A DNA stretch of 64,000 nt from Nitrosomonas marina (lineage in GTDB: Bacteria > Pseudomonadota > Gammaproteobacteria > Burkholderiales > Nitrosomonadaceae). The notes under the pieces were generated by a model, which worked only from the letters and a program-made list of their open reading frames with translations, made no database searches and was not told the DNA's origin. Every line of letters starts with the position of its first letter. The first letter of the stretch is position 1. This document shows positions 8,111-18,813 of this stretch, one piece after another. Made by a program: the position numbers and the translations under genes. Where the stretch lies: contig NZ_FOCP01000010.1 in NCBI RefSeq assembly GCF_900110145.1, positions 1 through 64,000 of the forward strand. Reading direction: 5' to 3'.

Positions 8111-10324
8111 TCACTGGTTTTTCCGTCGTGCCACTGTCACACCAGCAAGTTCCTGCACCAAAATCAGCACCCGGCTTAATTGTTTTATTTCCTTGACTTC
8201 GAGGGTTAGCTGAATGTTTGTCATTCCACGGCTGGTCTGGGTATTCATAGCGGTTGCGTTTACACTCTCTCGCGATAGAATTTCAGAAATATCGCGCAAT
8301 AGCCATTGTCTATCATGCGCTCTGACTTCTACATCTACTGAAAAGGCCCTGTCATTGACAGCCCCCCAAACCGCATCAACCTTGCGGTCTGAATTTTTTT
8401 GCAATAACTGTGGCATATTCAGGCAATTCTGGCGATGTATGGAAATACCGCGTCCGTGTCGGGTTACAAATCCAACAATGGGATCGGGCGGGACGGGTTT
8501 ACAGCATTTTGCCAATAACGTTAGCAACCCGCCGACACCATTGATGTAAATATCATTGCTTGCATGCTGCGACACCGAATGTTTCGTTGTTTTTTTTTCT
8601 ACCCACGAATCTGATTGCGTCGTGGCGGTCAAATTTCGATCAGTCAGAGCCGCTTCAAGTAGGCGCTGACTGATTTCTCCCCTGGCGACAGCCACGAAAA
8701 AATCGTTCTGACGTGAAAAATCGAACTGAGCAGCAAGCTTGTCCAGGCTCATTGCTGTTGCACCGTAACGCTGCAGCAGTTTTTCCACCATTGAGCGCCC
8801 CTGCGCCAGAGTTGTTTTGAACGACTGATGATTGAACCATTGCCTGACTTTGTTTCGCGCACGCGTGCTTTTGAGATAACCCAGCGCATCATTCAACCAG
8901 TCGCGGCTGGGTCCACCCGATTTGGCTGGGAGAATTTCCACTTTCTGCGCGTTTTTCAACTGATAATTCAATGCCACCATGGTTCCATCGACTTTCGCAC
9001 CACGGCACCGGTGTCCCAGATCGGTATGCACATGATAAGCAAAGTCCAGTGGTGTTGCACCCTTTGGCAAAGCGATTACATTACCCTGCGGAGTCAGTAC
9101 ATAAACTGAATCCTCGAATAACGCGGTCTTAAAATGTTCGGCCAATTCATCACCGCCTGAAACATCGTCTTTCCATTCAAGAATCTGCCTCAACCAGGCG
9201 ATTTTTTCTTCATAGCGCGCGTCACGGGTTGATCCTTCCTTGTAACGCCAGTGTGCGGCAACACCCAGTTCTGAATAGCGGTGCATTTCGTGCGTACGGA
9301 TCTGAATTTCCACCACTTTGCTCTCCAGGCCGGTGACAGCGGTATGCAGTGAACGGTATCCATTGCTCTTGGGTCTGGCAATGTAATCATCAAATTCTTT
9401 CGGAATGGGTGTCCACAGGCTGTGCACGATGCCCAATGCCGCATAGCAATCTGAAACATCCTCTACCAGAACACGCACCGCGCGTGCGTCGTAAATCTGG
9501 TTAAAATCCAGATTTTTGCGTTTCATTTTTTTATGAATACTGTAAATATGCTTGGGGCGACCGTTCACTACGGCACGGATACCGGCCTGCAACAACGCAT
9601 TTTTCAGTTCCGCGACAAGTGACGAAATATACTGTTCTCGGCTGACGCGCGTTTCTTCAAGCAAACGGGCAATTTTTTTATATTGCGCCGGGTCGAGTAT
9701 ACGAAACGATAAATCCTCCAGTTCCCATTTGATTTGCCATAGACCAAGCCGGTTGGCCAGAGGTGCAAAAATATCCATTGTTTTCAGTGCAATATCCATA
9801 CGGCCGGAAATGTCGGTTGAAACAACATAGCGCATGGTTTGTGCGCGGCTGGCTAACATAATAATGACTACACGGATATCTTCTGCCATCGCCAGCAACA
9901 TTTTACGTAGCGCTTCGACCTGCGAAATCTGTTTGGCTGCATCACCCTTGACACCCAAAGTCTTGATATGGCCGATACGCCCCATTCGCGCAACACCTTC
10001 CACCAGGTGCCCGACCGTTGGATTAAAACCGTCTTTCAGTTGAATGACGCATTCATCCAGATAATCCGGCAGCGCATGCAATATCCCTGCGATCAAAGTA
10101 TCCGTATCGACTTTCAACGCGACCAATATCGATGCCGTTCCTAACATATGCGGCATTACCGGTTCACCCGATGAAAGGCATTGCCCGTCATAGTATTGCG
10201 AAACAAAATCCAGTGCAGTCTTTATCATCGCCTGTTCATCGGATGAGAACTGTGCCGCAATCGATTCAAACCAGGAAGTGGTTTCAATCTCACTGACAGT
10301 GGAGATATGTGTTGAAGTAATCAT
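8111..10324 (-). CDS. relA: GTP pyrophosphokinase, (p)ppGpp synthetase I
   Basis: A 737-residue RelA/SpoT-family enzyme that makes (p)ppGpp from ATP and GDP/GTP during amino-acid starvation at the ribosome. The order is HD domain, synthetase domain (IYSIHKKMKRK, YDARAVRVLV, FDDYIARPKSNGYRSLHT), TGS domain (VYVLTPQGNVIALPKGATP), a helical and Cys-containing zinc-finger region (LLTLLAKCCKPVPPD) and a C-terminal ACT domain. In the HD region the usual HDxxED is HALPDYLD, so hydrolase activity should be absent. This favours RelA over SpoT. It is monocistronic and convergent with the SleB-like gene. Confidence 0.95.
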   Translation of the reverse strand: MITSTHISTVSEIETTSWFESIAAQFSSDEQAMIKTALDFVSQYYDGQCLSSGEPVMPHMLGTASILVALKVDTDTLIAGILHALPDYLDECVIQLKDGFNPTVGHLVEGVARMGRIGHIKTLGVKGDAAKQISQVEALRKMLLAMAEDIRVVIIMLASRAQTMRYVVSTDISGRMDIALKTMDIFAPLANRLGLWQIKWELEDLSFRILDPAQYKKIARLLEETRVSREQYISSLVAELKNALLQAGIRAVVNGRPKHIYSIHKKMKRKNLDFNQIYDARAVRVLVEDVSDCYAALGIVHSLWTPIPKEFDDYIARPKSNGYRSLHTAVTGLESKVVEIQIRTHEMHRYSELGVAAHWRYKEGSTRDARYEEKIAWLRQILEWKDDVSGGDELAEHFKTALFEDSVYVLTPQGNVIALPKGATPLDFAYHVHTDLGHRCRGAKVDGTMVALNYQLKNAQKVEILPAKSGGPSRDWLNDALGYLKSTRARNKVRQWFNHQSFKTTLAQGRSMVEKLLQRYGATAMSLDKLAAQFDFSRQNDFFVAVARGEISQRLLEAALTDRNLTATTQSDSWVEKKTTKHSVSQHASNDIYINGVGGLLTLLAKCCKPVPPDPIVGFVTRHGRGISIHRQNCLNMPQLLQKNSDRKVDAVWGAVNDRAFSVDVEVRAHDRQWLLRDISEILSRESVNATAMNTQTSRGMTNIQLTLEVKEIKQLSRVLILVQELAGVTVARRKNQ

Positions 10325-10905
10325 TTCTATCGAATCGCGTGGTTAACGTGTTTATTAGTATCAGCAGACAGTATTGACATGTCAGATGTTCACTGATTTT
10401 GATCGTCTATATGTGCAGCCATCAAAAGGATAATGATCACTGCGAATGACAATGGTGTCGACAGTGTTGAAAACCAATTGGAAATTAATAATTCAAAATA
10501 CACAAGTATTCCGAGACCATGTCGATTTTATAAGGCCACCTGATTTTAAAACTTTGTTTTTAACCCGGTCAGTGTCATAAGTAGCTGTAAACTTTCAGAA
10601 CCAAGGCACCAGGCACTGTGCAGAACATTCCAATGGATCCAGTCACAAGCACCTACACCGAAACAATTGGTCCAGAAGAAACCTCGGCAACAGTCAAGGA
10701 TGCAGCAGTCAGCGTAACTCTGAAATCCATATCGGCGTGTTCAATTTGTATCTCCGGTCCATTATAGCCAACTTGCCAGCCGACTTGTCACATGACTGAA
10801 AACACAAAGATCCCTTCCTGACATAGGGTAATTGTCTGACCAACGGTGCTGCAAAACGGATTTTGCTTGAACAATGCGCGGTCATTCCTTATCATCGGCA
10901 GCAAA
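10325..10905. other. Intergenic region between relA and trmJ
   Basis: The relA and trmJ promoters should lie in this divergent gap. A 44-codon frame at 10633 has no ribosome site and no recognisable motif and is not called. The sequence is AT-rich near relA and otherwise unremarkable. Confidence 0.5.
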
Positions 10906-11640
10906 ATGAACGCATCTCCTCTAGACAATATCCGTATCGTGCTCAGCCATACAAGCCATGCTGGCAATATCGGCGCGGCGGCACGCGCAATGAAAACTAT
11001 GGGTCTGCGCTCGCTGTATCTGGTTAACCCTGTGTCTTTTCCTGATAAAGAGGCCGACATCCGTGCGGTCAGCGCCCGCGATTTACTCGGTCAGGCCAGA
11101 GTCTGCAGCACTATCGACAAAGCGTTGGAAGATACAGTATTTGCGGCAGCATTAACGTCACGGTCACGCGAACTCGAGCATGAAACCTACGATGCGCGCG
11201 TCGGTGCGGAAATTTTGTTGGAAAATGCCAGGTACCATCCGGTAGCGCTCGTATTCGGGGCGGAAACATCGGGACTGACAGCTGTCGAAGTCAGTAAGTG
11301 TCCTGTGAAGATTGTTATCCCCACCAATCCGGATTACCCTTCACTCAATCTGGCCAGTGCAGTGCAAGTCATGGCGTATGAACTGCGCATGGCGCTGATG
11401 CAGGCCAAACCCGCCAAACCGAAGCAGACGGAACCGGTCACACTGAACGAAATCGAGTTATTCTACCATCACCTCGAACAGGTCATGATCCGAGTTGATT
11501 TTCTGAATCCGCAACAACCCAAGAAACTAATGCAACGCCTTCGCCGGTTGTACGCGCGATCCCGGCTGGAAAGAGAGGAACTCAATATACTGCGCGGGAT
11601 TCTAAAAGCTGTTGAAAAGCACTTATCCAGCAAACCGTAA
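10906..11640 (+). CDS. trmJ: tRNA (cytidine/uridine-32) 2'-O-methyltransferase
   Basis: A 244-residue SpoU/TrmH-type (SPOUT) RNA methyltransferase. It transfers methyl from SAM to the 2'-OH of nucleotide 32 in the anticodon loop of several tRNAs. The N-terminus has the motif-1 pattern SHTSHAGNIGAAARAMKTMG, and later VFGAETSGLT and YPSLNLASAVQVMAYEL, the trefoil-knot SAM-binding motifs. ATG 10906 is preferred over the upstream ATG 10846 because homologues start just before the NIRIVL strand. It stands alone, divergent from relA. Confidence 0.9.
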   Translation: MNASPLDNIRIVLSHTSHAGNIGAAARAMKTMGLRSLYLVNPVSFPDKEADIRAVSARDLLGQARVCSTIDKALEDTVFAAALTSRSRELEHETYDARVGAEILLENARYHPVALVFGAETSGLTAVEVSKCPVKIVIPTNPDYPSLNLASAVQVMAYELRMALMQAKPAKPKQTEPVTLNEIELFYHHLEQVMIRVDFLNPQQPKKLMQRLRRLYARSRLEREELNILRGILKAVEKHLSSKP

Positions 11641-11691
11641 CATCGCTGCAATTGTGATTCCGTGCCTGTATCTACTGTTGCGAGTAACCGG

Positions 11692-12642
<951 letters not shown>

Positions 12643-12655
12643 TCATTGGAAACAC

Positions 12656-13156
12656 TTAGCGATCAATCTGCAGGAAGCGTTTTTCTCGAATAAGCGATCC
12701 CAGATCAAGTGCATACCACTGCCTGTCTTCCCTGTCCCGGTAAATATGCGTGACACCATTTCGCAGCTCTCCATCGCCAGCATGTTCCAGCTGGAATTCT
12801 GACAAATTACGAATGCCCAGCAGATTAGGCACCACAAATCCACAATTGATTTTTTGACTGGTTGCAATCAGTAAAATACGCGATTTCAAACCTAATGGCT
12901 CCGATTCACCGCTCAGATACGTACCCAGATCGGTGACGCCGTAAAGATTCCCGTGTGCATTGATTAAACCAAGGAACCAAAGCTGTGTATACGGCACAGA
13001 AACAACTTCAGGCACCTGAATCACCTCACCAATCTCTCTCATATGCACAAGATAGCGCGCCTCGCCGATTAACAAACCAAGCACCATTGCAGACAATTCG
13101 GCCGCATCAGTATTCGTCACATTTTTTCCACCGTGTTGATTATCTTTTACTGTCAT
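12656..13156 (-). CDS. pilI: CheW-like twitching motility protein
   Basis: A 166-residue CheW-domain protein: LLIGEARYLVHMREIGEVIQ, then FLGLINAHGNLYGVTDLGTYL. CheW-type adaptors couple a chemoreceptor to a CheA kinase; in the Pil-Chp system PilI does this for type IV pilus control. It follows a PilH-like regulator by 8 bases. The receptor (PilJ), the kinase (ChpA/PilL) and PilG are not next to it, so the rest of the pathway must be elsewhere or lost. Confidence 0.8.
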   Translation of the reverse strand: MTVKDNQHGGKNVTNTDAAELSAMVLGLLIGEARYLVHMREIGEVIQVPEVVSVPYTQLWFLGLINAHGNLYGVTDLGTYLSGESEPLGLKSRILLIATSQKINCGFVVPNLLGIRNLSEFQLEHAGDGELRNGVTHIYRDREDRQWYALDLGSLIREKRFLQIDR

Positions 13157-13164
13157 TCAATCAC

Positions 13165-13530
13165 CTAGCTCAGCCTGGATATTTTCTGCAACAGTTCCGA
13201 TGCCACAACCGGTTTGGCGATATAATCTCTGGCACCCTGACGCAATCCCCAGATTTTATCGATTTCCTGTCCCTTTGTGCTGCAAATGATGACTGGAATA
13301 TGTTGCAGCATCTGGTCTTTTATAAACATCCGTGTTGCTTGAAAACCGTTGATTCCGGGCATTACCACATCCATCAGCACAAGATCGGGATGCTCTGCTT
13401 TAGCTTTGACAATCGCCTGCTCGCCATCTTCCGCCATAATCACCTGATAACCTTGCCTGGTTAAAATGCCGGAGAGCAGATGTCGCTCCGTGGGAGAATC
13501 GTCGACGATCAGTATCTTGTTAATTGTCAT
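13165..13530 (-). CDS. pilH: CheY-like response regulator, PilH type
   Basis: A 121-residue single-domain receiver. The acidic pair is Asp10-Asp11 (ILIVDDSPTE), the phosphorylated residue is Asp54 (LVLMDVVMPG), the Ser/Thr switch is IICSTKGQ and the conserved Lys is in DYIAKPV. This looks fully functional. No output domain is present, so it works by protein contact. It is the first gene of the pair with pilI. Pil-Chp function is inferred from sequence feel and linkage, not from a full cluster. Confidence 0.8.
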   Translation of the reverse strand: MTINKILIVDDSPTERHLLSGILTRQGYQVIMAEDGEQAIVKAKAEHPDLVLMDVVMPGINGFQATRMFIKDQMLQHIPVIICSTKGQEIDKIWGLRQGARDYIAKPVVASELLQKISRLS

Positions 13531-13578
13531 GATGTTGATTTAAAAACACGATCACTCATCAGCAGTCTAAACCCGGAA

Positions 13579-14691
13579 TCACATATAGCGCAATATACTT
13601 CTTGGGTTTTTCCATTTGATCTGGCGATAAGCTTTGCAAACTGGATAAAGCATTAGCAGAGCCAAAACCGTCATCAGATAGGTCGTTTCAAGACCACCAC
13701 GATCAAAAACTAACCTGAGCAGCGCCAGAATAGCAAAATGTGCCAGGTAAAAAAACAGCGCTGTCTGTCCGAACACCTGAACAATACCGTTCTGGCGTGT
13801 GCCAAAAATGGGTTCGAACCATATTAAAATAGCCAGTATGATAGCCATCAGCCCCAGTTCCAGCAAGGTATAGGACAGGCTGGGCGGGTATTTGCTGACA
13901 TGCAACCATTGTACGATGGAACCGCCTTCAAGCCACATAAACATGTTGCCATAACCGTCTAGTCCCCGGATTGCAAAAAATATCACTAAAGCACCCAGAC
14001 CATATACCAGCAGCAAGCGTTTGACGGGTAATTGATCCAGCGGCTTCGACACCAGCCATACACCAAATGCCCAACCCAGCATCATCATGGCAAGCCAGGG
14101 TACGACGGGGTATAGAACAGAGTAGGCATCGGTAAAATCTGGCGCAAAAGTCAGTGCCAGCCAAAGCGGGACATCGCCGCCAGGTTCCCAAAGCATTCCC
14201 AGCAGCCATTCGCTGCCAGCCAGAATAACCATCGCCACAAATCCAACAATCCAGGCACGTATCCGGCTAATCCACACCATTAAAATCATGCTGATACCGA
14301 TTGCATACAAAACCTGCAGCACAGGCTTTCCTGAAGCCAGCGACAAAACGAAAATATCGAGTAGCGCTATGAAAGCGCCGCGTATCAATAATTCACGGTC
14401 AATTTTAGCCTGCGACATTCTTTGCTGCAGGCGCTGCGCATGGCTGACAGCTACGGAAGTCCCTGTCAGAAAGACAAAAGTGGGCGCACAGATATGTGTA
14501 ATCCAGCGAACCAGAAACTGATCGGTTGTCAAACTGTCCCCGCTTTCATACAGCAATACCGAATCAGTAAACAGCCGACCTTCGTTAAAAAAACTCGACG
14601 CATGATCCAACGCCATCAATATCATAACAAGACCGCGCATCCAGTCAATCGCAACGATCCGGTTCTGACTTTTATCCAATGATTTGATCAT
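13579..14691 (-). CDS. Multi-pass membrane protein, heparan-acetyltransferase-like (DUF1624)
   Basis: A 370-residue protein with about ten membrane segments. The N-terminus RIVAIDWMRGLVMILMALDH is the signature of the DUF1624/HGSNAT-like acyltransferase superfamily, where the His after the first helix is thought to take part in acyl transfer. The substrate is not evident. It starts at ATG 14691 and ends 48 bases before pilH on the same strand. It could modify a surface polysaccharide, but no polysaccharide gene is nearby. Confidence 0.75.
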   Translation of the reverse strand: MIKSLDKSQNRIVAIDWMRGLVMILMALDHASSFFNEGRLFTDSVLLYESGDSLTTDQFLVRWITHICAPTFVFLTGTSVAVSHAQRLQQRMSQAKIDRELLIRGAFIALLDIFVLSLASGKPVLQVLYAIGISMILMVWISRIRAWIVGFVAMVILAGSEWLLGMLWEPGGDVPLWLALTFAPDFTDAYSVLYPVVPWLAMMMLGWAFGVWLVSKPLDQLPVKRLLLVYGLGALVIFFAIRGLDGYGNMFMWLEGGSIVQWLHVSKYPPSLSYTLLELGLMAIILAILIWFEPIFGTRQNGIVQVFGQTALFFYLAHFAILALLRLVFDRGGLETTYLMTVLALLMLYPVCKAYRQIKWKNPRSILRYM

Positions 14692-14729
14692 GACTTGCGT
14701 GTTTCAGACAATGTCTGAGATTATTTCAA

Positions 14730-15839
14730 TTAAAGCAATGCCAGATTATTGCGATGAATCAGTTCAGCTTCATCCACATACCCCAGTATGGTTTCGATAT
14801 GTGTACTGGCTTTGCCCATAATTTTCCGTGTTTCCACCGCATTATAATTAATCAATCCACGGGCCACTTCTCTGCCTTCAGGAGTTAGACATGCAACCGC
14901 TTCACCACGCTCAAAGTCGCCGGCAATATCTGTCACGCCGATTGGCAACAAGCTCTTTCCATCAATCACCAGTGCATTGACCGCACCGTGATCCAGTGTG
15001 ACGGTACCACGTACCTGTAAATAATCGGCGAGCCACTGTTTTCTTGCCGCCAGTACCGGGATTGTCGCTTTCAGGCGGGTACCGATAGCCTCGCCATGTG
15101 CCATGCGTACCAGCACATCTTGTTCGTGTCCAGATGCAATAATTGTATGTGCCCCACTGCGCGCTGCACGCTTGGCCGCCATGACTTTGGTCAACATACC
15201 ACCGCTGCCTATGCTGCTGCCTACACCACCGGCCATTTTCAAAAGTGCGGGATCGGTCACGCTTACTTCAGACAGCATTCTCGCATCATGATTTCTACGC
15301 GGATCACTGGTATACAAGCCAGCCTGGTCGGTCAGTATTACCAGGGTATCAGCCTCAATCAGATTAGTTACCAACGCTGCCAGTGTATCGTTATCGCCAA
15401 AACGGATTTCATCGGTGACTATTGTATCGTTTTCATTGATAACAGGAATAATATCCAGTTTCAGCAATGTCGTCAGTGTAGAGCGTGCATTCAGATAACG
15501 TTCACGATTTGACAGGTCGCCGTGCGTAAGCAAAATTTGCGCCGTCTTCAGTTCGTATTGATCAAAACAGGCTGCATACGCCTCAGCAAGCCCCATCTGA
15601 CCGACGGCAGCCGCTGCCTGCAGCTCATATAATGCTGTTGGTCGCGCGTTCCAGCCTAAACGCTGCATGCCTTCGGCTATCGCGCCCGAAGAGACCAGCA
15701 CGATTTCCTTACCCATATGTTTAAGCCGCGCAATCTGCTTAGCCCACCCCCTTAAAGCGGCTTGATCAAGTCCCTTTCCCTGGTTGGTTACCAGACTGCT
15801 GCCAACTTTGGTTACGATACGCCGTGCTGTATTCAACAT
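14730..15839 (-). CDS. proB: Glutamate 5-kinase
   Basis: A 369-residue enzyme that phosphorylates L-glutamate, the first committed step of proline synthesis. The kinase domain covers about residues 1-255 ([47 protein letters not shown]), followed by a PUA domain (about 275-355, [14 protein letters not shown]). The length is that of the two-domain form. It lies 35 bases after obg on the same strand and is probably co-transcribed. This obg-proB neighbourhood is common in betaproteobacteria. Confidence 0.95.
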   Translation of the reverse strand: MLNTARRIVTKVGSSLVTNQGKGLDQAALRGWAKQIARLKHMGKEIVLVSSGAIAEGMQRLGWNARPTALYELQAAAAVGQMGLAEAYAACFDQYELKTAQILLTHGDLSNRERYLNARSTLTTLLKLDIIPVINENDTIVTDEIRFGDNDTLAALVTNLIEADTLVILTDQAGLYTSDPRRNHDARMLSEVSVTDPALLKMAGGVGSSIGSGGMLTKVMAAKRAARSGAHTIIASGHEQDVLVRMAHGEAIGTRLKATIPVLAARKQWLADYLQVRGTVTLDHGAVNALVIDGKSLLPIGVTDIAGDFERGEAVACLTPEGREVARGLINYNAVETRKIMGKASTHIETILGYVDEAELIHRNNLALL

Positions 15840-15874
15840 GATCAGAATGTGTACGAATCCACCATGGCTGCCCG

Positions 15875-16942
<1,068 letters not shown>

Positions 16943-16950
16943 TTACAAAT

Positions 16951-16981
16951 AAAAAAAGCCCTATCACAAAGACAGGGCTTT
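16951..16981 (-). terminator. Rho-independent terminator after rpmA
   Basis: On the minus strand an AAAGCCCTGTC/GATAGGGCTTT stem with a 5-base loop is followed directly by T's. The plus strand also carries a T-flanked stem, so it could work both ways. It lies between rpmA and obg. Confidence 0.85.
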
Positions 16982-17012
16982 AACAAAAATAATAATTCTA
17001 GTTTTTATTGAC

Positions 17013-17270
17013 TTATACTGGAATGATGTCAACAACCTTGCGCTTCATTGCACCTCTGACACCAAAACTGACTTTTCCGTTTACTTTAGCGAATAAGGTA
17101 TGATCCTTGCCCAAACCCACATTTACACCCGGATGAAATTTCGTGCCACGTTGTCTGACAATAATGGAACCGGCAGAGATCAATTCGCCACCAAATCGTT
17201 TTACACCCAGTCGTTTCGATTCAGAATCGCGCCCGTTTCTTGAACTGCCGCCCGCTTTCTTATGTGCCAT
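17013..17270 (-). CDS. rpmA: 50S ribosomal protein L27
   Basis: An 85-residue ribosomal protein of the large subunit, whose N-terminal tail reaches the peptidyl-transferase centre. It shows the standard [19 protein letters not shown] start and the GVKRFGGE and [10 protein letters not shown] segments. No cleavable N-terminal extension is present. It lies 23 bases after rplU, and the two form a transcription unit that ends at the terminator 16951-16981. Confidence 0.98.
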   Translation of the reverse strand: MAHKKAGGSSRNGRDSESKRLGVKRFGGELISAGSIIVRQRGTKFHPGVNVGLGKDHTLFAKVNGKVSFGVRGAMKRKVVDIIPV

Positions 17271-17293
17271 TGTAAATTACTCCTGAATGAACT

Positions 17294-17605
17294 TTATCCT
17301 GTGATACCAGTAATCTGTATCTCCGTATAATTCTGCCGATGCCCTTGATGTTTTTGATAATGTTTGCGGCGACGCATTTTAAAAATACGAATTTTGTCAT
17401 GCCTGCCCTGCCCCAGTACTGTTGCGTTCACTTTTGCTCCTTCTACCAGAGGCTTTCCCATTGAAACATTATCGCCATCGGCGATCATTAGTACCTGATC
17501 TATGACAAGCTCGCTACCTTCCTCAGCATCAAGCCGTTCAACTTTCAGTTTCTCTCCGACTTTGATACGATACTGCTTGCCACCGGTTTTTATAACCGCA
17601 TACAT
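17294..17605 (-). CDS. rplU: 50S ribosomal protein L21
   Basis: A 103-residue protein that binds 23S rRNA in the large subunit, exactly the family length when read from ATG 17605 ([20 protein letters not shown]). The start has a GGAG ribosome site. The C-terminal [14 protein letters not shown] is the conserved basic tail. A TATAAT -10 box lies at 17644-17649 on the minus strand, with no good -35. It is divergent from ispB. Confidence 0.98.
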   Translation of the reverse strand: MYAVIKTGGKQYRIKVGEKLKVERLDAEEGSELVIDQVLMIADGDNVSMGKPLVEGAKVNATVLGQGRHDKIRIFKMRRRKHYQKHQGHRQNYTEIQITGITG

Positions 17606-17753
17606 AATATTAACTCCACGCGTCACTATATACAGAACACGAGATTATACCTAATTCACCCGCTTTTGTGGAGTAAATTTATATTGATTACACCTTTGAA
17701 CTTGACACACAAGTATCTCATTTCTAACATAGCGTTTTCTTCAAGGTAACAAC

Positions 17754-18722
17754 GTGTCAATAGAACATATCAGGAGCTTTATTGCCCAGGACATGGGCAA
17801 GGTGGATAATGTCATTCGGCAAAAACTACACTCTCATGTCGCACTCATACGTCAGGTCAGCGAATATATTATCAACAGTGGCGGCAAACGTCTGCGTCCA
17901 GCTTTAGTTATTTTATCCGCCGGTTCTTTTGGCTATACCGGAAATTTTCACTACAACCTGGCTGCGGTTGTCGAATTCATTCATACCGCAACATTATTGC
18001 ACGATGATGTTGTCGACGAATCTGAAATGCGCCGTAACAAGGAAACCGCCAATGCGCTGTTTGGCAATGCTGCCAGCGTACTGGTAGGCGACTTTCTTTA
18101 TTCACGTTCTTTTCAAATGATGGTCGAGGTCAACAATATGCATGTAATGCAGGTATTGGCTGATGCAACCAACACAATCGCCGAAGGCGAGGTTTTGCAG
18201 TTGTTGAATTGCCGCGATCCGAATGTAAATGAGGAAAACTATCTGCAGGTCATCCGTTTCAAGACAGCAAAACTGTTTGAAGCGGCCAGTCGGCTGGGTG
18301 CGATTCTGGGCAATGCCACACCGGAACAGGAAGAAGCCATGGCTGTTTATGGAATGCACTTGGGAACCGCATTTCAACTCATTGACGACGTGCTGGATTA
18401 TTCAGGGGATAATCAGGATACGGGAAAAAACCTGGGCGATGATTTGTCTGAAGGAAAACCAACACTGCCGCTCATTTACGCAATGCGAGCTGGTACTCCA
18501 GAACAGGCGAGTCTGATTCGCGCAGCAATTGAGGCCGGCGGGACTGACGGTTTCGAGCACGTACTGGATGTAATCCGGCAAACTGCCGCGCTGGATTATG
18601 CCCGAAAGCGCGCATTGTCTGAAATCGAAACGGCCATCGAGGCCATTACCGGATTACCTGAATCTGACTATAAGGAATGCCTCATGCAGCTGGCCAGTTT
18701 TGCCGTTTCGCGAAATCACTGA
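17754..18722 (+). CDS. ispB: Polyprenyl (octaprenyl) diphosphate synthase
   Basis: A 322-residue trans-prenyltransferase that builds the side chain of ubiquinone from IPP and a short allylic diphosphate. Two aspartate-rich motifs are visible: LLHDDVVDESEMRR and LIDDVLDYSGD, with KTAKLFE between them. The start is GTG 17754. Chain length (likely C40) is inferred from the family. It is divergent from rplU, a layout common in Gram-negative bacteria. Ubiquinone would be the electron carrier of the respiratory chain here. Confidence 0.93.
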   Translation: MSIEHIRSFIAQDMGKVDNVIRQKLHSHVALIRQVSEYIINSGGKRLRPALVILSAGSFGYTGNFHYNLAAVVEFIHTATLLHDDVVDESEMRRNKETANALFGNAASVLVGDFLYSRSFQMMVEVNNMHVMQVLADATNTIAEGEVLQLLNCRDPNVNEENYLQVIRFKTAKLFEAASRLGAILGNATPEQEEAMAVYGMHLGTAFQLIDDVLDYSGDNQDTGKNLGDDLSEGKPTLPLIYAMRAGTPEQASLIRAAIEAGGTDGFEHVLDVIRQTAALDYARKRALSEIETAIEAITGLPESDYKECLMQLASFAVSRNH

Positions 18723-18751
18723 GGCCAATGATTCACTGATTTCTATCTTTA

Positions 18752-18796
18752 TAAAAACAGCTGATTCCTACCCATCGTGGTAAGAAAGTCAGCTGT
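18752..18796 (-). terminator. Terminator of ppiD
   Basis: ACAGCTGA at 18757 pairs with TCAGCTGT at 18789, with a longer imperfect inner stem. On the minus strand TTTTTAT follows. It lies 18 bases past the ppiD stop. Confidence 0.75.
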
Positions 18797-18813
18797 GCTT
18801 GACGGTCTGTAAA

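Noticed and set aside
10633..10767. 44-codon frame between relA and trmJ
   Set aside because: No ribosome site and no family feature.
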